DNA of 5,050 nucleotides from the NCBI GenBank assembly GCA_051867655.1, contig JBJDYV010000111.1, forward strand, positions 1 through 5,050, given 5' to 3'. Position 1 is the first letter of the stretch. Each line of letters begins with the position of its first letter. The notes beneath the pieces are model-generated. The model was not told the DNA's origin. It made no database searches and was given only the letters and a program-made list of their open reading frames with translations. Shown in pieces: positions 1 through 5,050 of the stretch. The position numbers and the translations under genes are program-made. The DNA comes from JAJPXI01 sp051867655. GTDB lineage: Bacteria; Bacillota; Clostridia; Oscillospirales; Oscillospiraceae.

Positions 1-1119
1 TTCGTCATCATGGGAGAAGTCTTCTTCCAATCGGGCATCATTACCCGCACCATGGACGCCCTGTCCAAGCTGGTGCGCAAGGTGCCCGGCCGCCTGTCCG
101 TGGTCACTCTGCTGGGCGGCGGCATCTTCGCCGCCCTGTCCGGCTCCTCCCTGGGCAACACCGCCATGTTCGGCTCCCTGATGGCCCCTGAGATGACCCG
201 CCGGGGCTACAACAAGGCCTTGACCACCGGCTCCATCATCGCCTCCGGCGCGCTGGCCATGATCATCCCCCCCAGCAACCAGGCGGTTATGCTGGGCGGC
301 ATCGCCTCCATCTCGGTCAACAAGATCCTGCTGGGCGCGGTGGGACCGGGCATCCTGCTGGTCGTGCTGTACATCGCCTACGTCATCATCTCCTGCATCC
401 GCAAGCCCTCCCTGGCCCCCGTGGAGAACGACGAGGTGGAGAACATCTCCTTCAAGGAAAAGGCCCTGTCCATTCTGACCAACATCGTGCCCCTGGTGTT
501 CATCTTCGCCGTGGTCATCGGCATCATCTTCACCGGCATCGGCACCGCCACCGAGGCGGCCGCCCTGGGCGCTCTGGCCGCCTATATTCTGGCCATGTTC
601 TACGGGAAGTTTTCCCTGAAGCTGGTGGTCAACACCCTGATCGGCTCCCTGAAGACCAGCACCATGCTGATGCTCATCATCGCGGGCTCCGCCGGCTTCA
701 GCCAGGTCCTGTCCCTGACCGGCGCCAGCCGCCAGGCGGTCATCGCCATCACCGGGGCCATCAGCTCCCCCGCCCTGGTCCTGTTCGCCATGCTGGCCAT
801 CGCCTTCCTCATGGGCCTGTTCATTGAGCAGTCCGCCATCATGATGATCTGCCTGCCCCTGTTCATGCCCCTGGTGTCCGCCTACGGCATCAACGAGATC
901 TGGTTCGCCGTGCTGTTCCTGATCCTGCTGCAGATCGGCCAGTTCACGCCCCCCGTCGGCCTGTCCCTGTTCGTCATGAAGGGCGTCTCGCCCCCGGAGG
1001 TCACCATGAACGACATCATCAAAGGCGCGATCCCCTTCCTGCTAATCGATATTCTGGCGGTCCTGATCATCATCGCATTCCCGCCCATCGTCACCGCGAT
1101 CCCCGGTCTTTCGACCTGA
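1..1119 (+). CDS. dctM: TRAP transporter large permease subunit, DctM family (5' partial)
   Basis: This is the ion-coupled membrane subunit of a tripartite ATP-independent periplasmic (TRAP) transporter, which moves carboxylates or similar acids delivered by the binding protein. The frame is open from base 1 (reading F-V-I-M), so the ATG at 10 is probably internal. DctM proteins are usually about 425 residues; 372 are present, so roughly 50-60 N-terminal residues lie off the window. Family hallmarks seen: the MGE..F.SGI opening, the FAALSGSS segment, the PEM.RRGY loop, IIPPS (PPS at 268-276), a TATEAAALGAL stretch, and near the C-terminus IGQFTPPVGLSLFV (TPPVG at 946-960). Many hydrophobic segments fit a polytopic membrane protein. 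It ends in TGA 28 bases before the binding-protein start. The small subunit DctQ is not visible and should lie upstream. Family assignment is firm; the substrate is unknown. Confidence 0.95.
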   Translation, partial: FVIMGEVFFQSGIITRTMDALSKLVRKVPGRLSVVTLLGGGIFAALSGSSLGNTAMFGSLMAPEMTRRGYNKALTTGSIIASGALAMIIPPSNQAVMLGGIASISVNKILLGAVGPGILLVVLYIAYVIISCIRKPSLAPVENDEVENISFKEKALSILTNIVPLVFIFAVVIGIIFTGIGTATEAAALGALAAYILAMFYGKFSLKLVVNTLIGSLKTSTMLMLIIAGSAGFSQVLSLTGASRQAVIAITGAISSPALVLFAMLAIAFLMGLFIEQSAIMMICLPLFMPLVSAYGINEIWFAVLFLILLQIGQFTPPVGLSLFVMKGVSPPEVTMNDIIKGAIPFLLIDILAVLIIIAFPPIVTAIPGLST

Positions 1120-1134
1120 TTCAAATAAAATTAT

Positions 1135-1140
1135 GGAGGT
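1135..1140 (+). promoter_or_regulatory. Ribosome binding site of dctP
   Basis: A perfect GGAGGT lies 7 bases before the ATG at 1148. It decides the start: an in-frame ATG at 1133 overlaps this Shine-Dalgarno sequence and has no site of its own upstream, so it is not the real start. Confidence 0.85.
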
Positions 1141-1147
1141 AACAACG

Positions 1148-1210
1148 ATGAAAAAGCGTACTCTGGCCCTGCTCCTCGCTCTGGCAATGTGCCTGGCTCT
1201 GACCGCCTGC
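1148..1210 (+). other. Lipoprotein signal peptide of DctP (through the lipidated Cys)
   Basis: This encodes residues 1-21: a basic n-region (KKR), a Leu/Ala-rich core and the lipobox L-T-A-C, followed by Gly-Gly. This is a classic type II signal peptide, cleaved before Cys21, and it supports ATG 1148 as the start. Confidence 0.88.
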
Positions 1211-2197
1211 GGCGGCAGCAAGGACACCAAGCCCTCCGACTCCGGTTCCAACAAGCCCTCTGACTCCCAGACCCAGACCAGCGACTCCGCTCCCGAATCC
1301 AAGCCCATCACCATCAAGCTCCAGGGCGCCTTCGCCGAGGGCACCGAGCACTACTACTACTTTGAGCAGTTCTGCGAATCCGTGTACGAGCGCTCCAACG
1401 GCACCGTGACCGTGGTCTGGGGCAGCGGCCCCGAGGCCATTCCCTCCGACCAGCTGGCCGAGGCCATGCAGAACGGCATCGTGGAGCTGGTCTACTCCCC
1501 CTGCACCTACCTGGTCTCCCACTCCGCCGGCCTGCGGGGCGTCAAGCTGACCGACCCCTCCGAAATGCGGGAAAACGGCGGCGTGGAGTACATCAACTCC
1601 ATCGTCAACGAAACCCTGAACTGCCAGTTCCTGGCCCGCGTGGCCGACGCTAGCCCCTATGTGCTCACCTCCACCAAGGAGATCAAGACCCTGGACGACT
1701 TCAAGGGCATGGTCTTCCGCGGCACCGCCGCCCATAAGCCCATCCTGACCTCCGTGGGTGCGGAGATGACCACCATGCCCTGGGGCGACGTGTACTCCGC
1801 TCTGGAGCGCAAGGTCATCGACGGCGCCGGCGGCACCATCAAGGACTTCGTGGACAACTCCCTGGGCGACAAGATCGGCTATCTGATCGATCCCGGCCTG
1901 TACTGCTCCGACGCCTCCCTGTTCATCGCCAACCATGTGTGGGAGAAGCTGGACGACGTTCAGAAGCAGGCCATCGTGGACAGCGCCATCGACTGGGAAA
2001 AGGACTCCAAGGTCCACAACGAGACCAACAACGGCAACAACATCGCCGAACTGGAAGCCGCCGGCACCGTGGTGCTGACGTTCGAGGGCGAGATGCGCGA
2101 GCAGTTCATCAAGGGCGCGTATGACGCCGCCTGGGCCGAGGTCGAGCAGGCCGCGCCCGAGATCGCCAAGGAGATGCGCTCCTACACCAGCAACTGA
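1148..2197 (+). CDS. dctP: TRAP transporter solute-binding lipoprotein, DctP family
   Basis: This is the extracytoplasmic receptor that captures the substrate and hands it to the DctQM membrane unit. The 349-residue product starts with MKKR and a hydrophobic stretch, followed by the lipobox LTAC with the lipidated Cys at residue 21, so it is expected to be anchored on the outer face of the membrane, as in Gram-positives. A Ser/Asp/Lys-rich linker (about residues 24-55, with KPSDS twice) separates the anchor from the binding domain. DctP-family features include a GPEAIPSDQLAEAMQNGIV segment, the FKGMVFRGT block with Arg191 at the place of the family's carboxylate-binding arginine, and MPWGDVYSALERKVIDG. 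After the DG, where many relatives carry an aromatic or QENP-like run, this protein reads GAGGT, which may mark a different ligand pocket. It follows dctM by 28 bases and precedes the flavoenzyme by 60. The family is clear; the ligand is inferred only as a probable organic acid. Confidence 0.94.
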   Translation: MKKRTLALLLALAMCLALTACGGSKDTKPSDSGSNKPSDSQTQTSDSAPESKPITIKLQGAFAEGTEHYYYFEQFCESVYERSNGTVTVVWGSGPEAIPSDQLAEAMQNGIVELVYSPCTYLVSHSAGLRGVKLTDPSEMRENGGVEYINSIVNETLNCQFLARVADASPYVLTSTKEIKTLDDFKGMVFRGTAAHKPILTSVGAEMTTMPWGDVYSALERKVIDGAGGTIKDFVDNSLGDKIGYLIDPGLYCSDASLFIANHVWEKLDDVQKQAIVDSAIDWEKDSKVHNETNNGNNIAELEAAGTVVLTFEGEMREQFIKGAYDAAWAEVEQAAPEIAKEMRSYTSN

Positions 2198-2257
2198 CCG
2201 CTCTCAACGCACGCGCGCTGACTCTTGCGCAAATCCTGATGTAAGGAGGCTTCCCTG
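2198..2257 (+). other. 60-base gap between dctP and the flavoenzyme gene
   Basis: This is the longest non-coding stretch in the window. It contains only a weak possible 4-bp GCGC stem (2215-2218 with 2227-2230, 8-base loop) with no T-run after it, so it is not a convincing terminator. No -35/-10 pair stands out. The gap is compatible with read-through from the transporter genes. Confidence 0.5.
2243..2249 (+). promoter_or_regulatory. Ribosome binding site of the flavoenzyme gene
   Basis: AAGGAGG lies 8 bases before the ATG at 2258. It is a strong Shine-Dalgarno match that fixes the start of the 655-residue protein. Confidence 0.85.
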
Positions 2258-4225
2258 ATGCATCCCCAGTTTCCCAACCTGTATTCTCCCATCCAGATCG
2301 GTTCCCTGACCCTGAAAAACCGCGTCATTGCCTCGCCCTCCTCCCAGGCGGACATTGAGCCCGACGGCACCCTGGGCAAGTACAACATCGCCTATTACGG
2401 CCGCAAGGCCAAGGGCGGCGCGGCGCTGGTCACCGTGGGTGACGGCATCGTGCACCCCACCGGCAAGGACCACCCCACCCAGGTGCTCCTGTACACCGAC
2501 AACTGTCTGGCGTCCCTGACCCGCTGCGCCGAGGAGATCCACAAGTACGGCGCTCTGGCGTCCTACGAGCTGTCCCACGGCGGCATCGTGTGCGACCCGG
2601 CCTTCATCGGCGGCCAGCGGCCCTACGGCCCCTCCGAGGTGCCCGTGACCATCGGCTTCCAGACCAACAATCCCGTACACATCATGAGCCAGGAGATGCC
2701 CGAGGAGATGATCGTCGAGATCGCCGAGGCCTACGCGCAGGCCGCTCTGCGGTGCAAGAAGGCGGGCTTCGACATGGTCATGGTTCACGGCGCCCACGGC
2801 TGGCTGTTCAGCCAGTTCTTCTCCCCCTACTACAATAAGCGCACCGACCAGTACGGCGGCAGCGTGGAGAACCGCGCCCGCTTCGCCATCATGACTCTGA
2901 AGCGCATCCGCGAGGTCTGCGGGCCCCGGTTCCCCATCGACTTCCGCATCAACGGCCGGGACGGCGAGCCGGAGGGCGCGCTGGAGCTGGACGAGTCCAT
3001 CCAGATCTGCAAGCTGCTGGAGCCCTATGTGGATTCCTTCCACGTGTCCGCCAGCCTGCACGGCATCCCCGCCCACCAGGACATCATGCAGTCCCCCATC
3101 TTCACGCCCCACGGCCATCTGCTGGAGCTGGCCGCCGGGCTGAAGGCCGCGGGCATTCAGAAGCCCGTGTGCACCGTGGGCGGCTTCAACACCGTGGAGA
3201 TGATGGAGCAGGCCATCGCCGAGGGCAAGGCCGACATGGTGGCCCTGGGCCGCCAGTTCCTGGCCGACCCCGACCTGGCCATCAAGGGAAGAATGGGCCG
3301 CGCCGACGAGGTGCGCCCCTGCCAGCGCTGCGCCACCTGCCAGTCCGGCCGCTTCACCGTGGGCGCGGCCCGCTGCGCCGTCAACCCGGAGATCGGCCGC
3401 GAGTATGAGCTGCAGTTCGTGCTCCCCGCCGCCGAGCGCCGCACGGTGCTGGTGGCCGGCGGCGGCCCCGGCGGCATGCAGGCCGCCATCACCGCCGCCA
3501 AGCGCGGCCATGACGTGACTCTGTACGAGAAGTCCGATGTACTGGGCGGCGCGCTGAACTTTGCCGAGCACGTGCCCTTCAAATACGACCTGTTCCGGCT
3601 CATCGGCGCCATGGAGGCCGAGCTGAAGCGTCTGCCCGTGCGCATCGTCATGAACACGGCGCTGACCCCCGAACTGGCCGAAATGGAGCACCCCGACGCC
3701 ATCCTCTGCGCCCTGGGCGCGGAGGAGATCCGCCCGCCCTTCCCGGGCATCGACGATCCCAAGGTGCTCATGGCCCGGGATGTGGACAAGGGCGCCGAAG
3801 TGGGCGACGATGTGGTTGTCATCGGCGGCGGCCTGGTGGGCGTGGAGACCGCCCTTCACCTGGCCATGCAGGGCAAGAAGGTCTCCATCGTGGAGGCCCT
3901 GCCCTCCATCGCCAACGACGCCAACTTCCGCTACGCCCGCACCTATAAGTGGGAGATCGAAAAGTGGAAGATCGCCGTGTACACCTCCACCAAGTGCAGC
4001 GCCATTACCGGCGCGGGGGTGCAGGCGGTGGACAAGGACGGCAAGGAGATTCTGATCCCCGCCGACAACGTGGTCATCTCTGTGGGCATGCGCCCCCTGA
4101 GCGCGGCCGCCGAGGCGCTGCGGGACTGCGCGCCCGTGTTCATCCCCATCGGCAACTGCGTCCGCCCCGGCGTCGTGAAGGACGCCATCCGCGCCGGCTT
4201 CGACGCGGCCATGTTCCAGATCTGA
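2258..4225 (+). CDS. FMN/4Fe-4S/FAD oxidoreductase, Old Yellow Enzyme–2,4-dienoyl-CoA reductase (BaiCD/BaiH-like) family
   Basis: Enzymes of this family pass electrons from NAD(P)H through FAD, a 4Fe-4S cluster and FMN to an activated C=C bond, or run in reverse as desaturases. Known members are 2,4-dienoyl-CoA reductase, clostridial enoate reductase and the bile-acid enzymes BaiCD and BaiH. Residues 1 to about 345 form the FMN TIM barrel: LYSPIQIGSLTLKNR start, H177-G-A-H180-G-W-L active-site motif, SPYYNKRTDQYGGSVENR, and the phosphate-binding G308-G309 and G331-R332. Cys355, 358, 361 and 373 are the cluster ligands. V397-M407 carries GxGxxG (G401, G403, G406) for FAD, and VIGGGLVG at 521-528 is the second nucleotide site, for NAD(P)H. 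The 655-residue length is typical. Oddities: the cluster spacing is C-x2-C-x2-C-x11-C, one residue shorter than in E. coli FadH, and the C-terminal motif reads GNC (632-634) instead of the usual GDC. The protein is cytoplasmic, with no signal peptide. Family is certain; the substrate is unknown, and an enoate or enoyl-CoA acid linked to the TRAP cargo is a guess. Confidence 0.93.
   Translation: MHPQFPNLYSPIQIGSLTLKNRVIASPSSQADIEPDGTLGKYNIAYYGRKAKGGAALVTVGDGIVHPTGKDHPTQVLLYTDNCLASLTRCAEEIHKYGALASYELSHGGIVCDPAFIGGQRPYGPSEVPVTIGFQTNNPVHIMSQEMPEEMIVEIAEAYAQAALRCKKAGFDMVMVHGAHGWLFSQFFSPYYNKRTDQYGGSVENRARFAIMTLKRIREVCGPRFPIDFRINGRDGEPEGALELDESIQICKLLEPYVDSFHVSASLHGIPAHQDIMQSPIFTPHGHLLELAAGLKAAGIQKPVCTVGGFNTVEMMEQAIAEGKADMVALGRQFLADPDLAIKGRMGRADEVRPCQRCATCQSGRFTVGAARCAVNPEIGREYELQFVLPAAERRTVLVAGGGPGGMQAAITAAKRGHDVTLYEKSDVLGGALNFAEHVPFKYDLFRLIGAMEAELKRLPVRIVMNTALTPELAEMEHPDAILCALGAEEIRPPFPGIDDPKVLMARDVDKGAEVGDDVVVIGGGLVGVETALHLAMQGKKVSIVEALPSIANDANFRYARTYKWEIEKWKIAVYTSTKCSAITGAGVQAVDKDGKEILIPADNVVISVGMRPLSAAAEALRDCAPVFIPIGNCVRPGVVKDAIRAGFDAAMFQI
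3320..3376 (+). other. 4Fe-4S cluster-binding motif of the flavoenzyme
   Basis: This encodes Cys355-x2-Cys358-x2-Cys361-x11-Cys373, followed by AVNPEIGRE, the usual sequence after the last cluster cysteine in this family. The cluster relays electrons between the FAD and FMN domains. The spacing between the second and third Cys is two residues rather than the textbook three. Confidence 0.85.
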
Positions 4226-4227
4226 CC

Positions 4228-4236
4228 GGAGGAGGG
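4228..4236 (+). promoter_or_regulatory. Ribosome binding site of the 2-hydroxyacid dehydrogenase gene
   Basis: GGAGGAGGG lies inside the 16-base gap after the flavoenzyme stop codon and 5 bases before the ATG at 4242. The close packing supports co-transcription and selects this start. Confidence 0.82.
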
Positions 4237-4241
4237 AAAGT

Positions 4242-5050
4242 ATGCCCAAGATCGCCATTCTGTATCAGAGCTGCCCGGCCACCCCCATGGTGCTGGAGCA
4301 GCGGCACATCGACCTGATCCGCGCCCACAATCCGGGCGGCGAGGTCCTGGTCTGCGAGACCGAACAGGAACTGCTGGACTCCGGCTTTGACGCCGAGGTC
4401 ATGTTCGCCTGGGGCCGCCTGACCCCGACGGAATACTGTAAGAGCTGCACCAGCCTGAAATGGATCCAGTCCCTTTCCGCCGGGGCCGAGGGCCTGCTGC
4501 GGATGGACTGCGCCCGGGAGCCCCTGGTCATCAGCAAGATGAACGGCGTCCACGGCGTGCCCATGTCGGAGAGCTGCATCGCGTACATACTCAGCTTCCT
4601 GCGGTGCCTGCCCCGCCTGCGGGACCAGCAGAAGGCCCATGTGTGGAAGAAGCCGGAGGGCCCCGGCCCCGACGAGTGCCGCGCCAAGACCGTGGCCATC
4701 GTCGGCATCGGCGACATCGGCCGGGAGGTGGCCCGCAAGTGCAAGTTCTTCGGCATGAAGGTCATCGGCTGCCGCCGCACCCCCCGCCCCATGGAGTTCG
4801 TGGATGAGATGTACCCCGTCACCGACCTGGAGAAGGTGCTGGGTATGGCCGACTTTGTGGTCTGCCTGGTGCCCGACAGCCCCGAAGCGGCGCACATGTT
4901 CGGCCCCGCGCAGTTCGCCGCCATGAAAAAGACCGGCGTGTTTATCAACATCGGCCGGGGCAGCGTGGTGGACACCAACGCCCTGATCGACGCCCTGCGC
5001 AGCGGCACCATCGGCGGCGCGGCGCTGGACGCCCTGGAGGAGGAGCCCCT
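4242..5050 (+). CDS. D-2-hydroxyacid dehydrogenase family protein (3' partial)
   Basis: Members of this family interconvert 2-oxo acids and (R)-2-hydroxy acids with NAD(P)(H); examples are glyoxylate/hydroxypyruvate reductase, D-lactate dehydrogenase and phosphoglycerate dehydrogenase. The frame runs without a stop from ATG 4242 to the edge, giving 269 residues of an expected 310-330. Visible features: the substrate-loop motif SAGAEGLL from Ser79, NGVHGVPMSE at 101-110 entering the nucleotide domain, the Rossmann motif VGIGDIG (G155, G157, G160), NIGRGSVVD with the conserved substrate-binding Arg239, and LDALEEEP with Glu268 at the catalytic glutamate position. The catalytic His falls beyond the window. 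The second strand ends in GCRRTPR (Arg178, Arg179) where NAD-preferring members usually have Asp, which suggests NADP(H) use, as in GhrA-like reductases. It follows the flavoenzyme by 16 bases, so the two enzymes probably act in one pathway. Exact substrate unknown. Confidence 0.92.
   Translation, partial: MPKIAILYQSCPATPMVLEQRHIDLIRAHNPGGEVLVCETEQELLDSGFDAEVMFAWGRLTPTEYCKSCTSLKWIQSLSAGAEGLLRMDCAREPLVISKMNGVHGVPMSESCIAYILSFLRCLPRLRDQQKAHVWKKPEGPGPDECRAKTVAIVGIGDIGREVARKCKFFGMKVIGCRRTPRPMEFVDEMYPVTDLEKVLGMADFVVCLVPDSPEAAHMFGPAQFAAMKKTGVFINIGRGSVVDTNALIDALRSGTIGGAALDALEEEP

Noticed and set aside
1218..1290. Short repeat (KPSDS twice) in the DctP linker
   Set aside because: Low-complexity Ser/Asp linkers after the lipidated Cys are common in Firmicute binding proteins; two imperfect copies are not a meaningful repeat.
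1121..2017. A 298-codon minus-strand open frame opposite dctP
   Set aside because: Same GC-driven artefact: Gly/Val/His/Leu-rich composition, no domain, and it lies entirely over a well-supported lipoprotein gene.
2213..2230. Possible terminator hairpin between dctP and the flavoenzyme gene
   Set aside because: Only a 4-bp GCGC pairing with an 8-base loop and no T-tract; too weak to call.
2258..4225. Naming the flavoenzyme baiCD or baiH as part of a bile-acid operon
   Set aside because: The domain layout matches, but no other bai gene is in the window and the neighbours are TRAP transporter genes and a 2-hydroxyacid dehydrogenase; family resemblance alone does not support that role.
2204..4258. 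A 684-codon open frame on the minus strand covering the whole flavoenzyme gene
   Set aside because: Its translation is dominated by Gly, Ala, His, Leu, Val and Asp in low-complexity runs with no recognisable domain. High GC at third positions removes antisense stops, and the + strand gene has clear motifs from end to end. It is a shadow.
4460..4807. A 115-codon + strand frame inside the dehydrogenase gene
   Set aside because: It is an alternative frame rich in Arg, Pro and Gly, as expected from out-of-frame reading of GC-rich codons; the true frame gives a canonical dehydrogenase.
4140..5011. Overlapping minus-strand open frames opposite the 2-hydroxyacid dehydrogenase
   Set aside because: The + strand frame from 4242 has the Rossmann motif, the conserved Arg and Glu and a strong ribosome binding site; the antisense frames have no recognisable features.

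Overview
The window holds four genes in a row on the + strand, closely spaced and with no visible terminator or promoter between them. They look like one operon that takes up and metabolises an organic acid. The DNA is strongly GC-rich, especially at third codon positions. The lipoprotein signal peptide, the strong GGAGG-type ribosome binding sites and the anaerobic-type iron-sulfur flavoenzyme together suggest a high-GC anaerobic Firmicute, such as a gut Oscillospiraceae-like Clostridium relative (Flavonifractor/Oscillibacter type). This placement is inferred from style; no marker gene is present.

Layout: (1) positions 1-1119, the large membrane subunit (DctM) of a TRAP transporter, cut at its 5' end by the window edge. 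(2) 1148-2197, the matching solute-binding lipoprotein (DctP). (3) 2258-4225, a 655-residue three-domain flavoenzyme of the Old Yellow Enzyme / 2,4-dienoyl-CoA reductase / BaiCD-BaiH type, with an FMN barrel, a 4Fe-4S cluster and an FAD/NAD(P) module. (4) 4242 to the right edge, a D-2-hydroxyacid dehydrogenase family protein lacking its C-terminus. The gaps are 28, 60 and 16 bases, and each complete start is preceded by a good Shine-Dalgarno sequence.

Working model (inference): the TRAP system brings in a carboxylate using an ion gradient, and the two oxidoreductases act on it or its derivatives. The flavoenzyme would reduce or form a C=C bond next to a carbonyl or carboxylate, and the dehydrogenase would interconvert a 2-oxo acid and an (R)-2-hydroxy acid. 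The substrate cannot be named from sequence alone. The small TRAP membrane subunit (DctQ) is not in the window and is expected just upstream.

No RNA genes, CRISPR arrays, mobile elements or large repeats were seen. I found no clear sign of a wholly new system. The points worth a second look are the enzyme-transporter combination and a few deviations from textbook motifs in the flavoenzyme and the binding protein.
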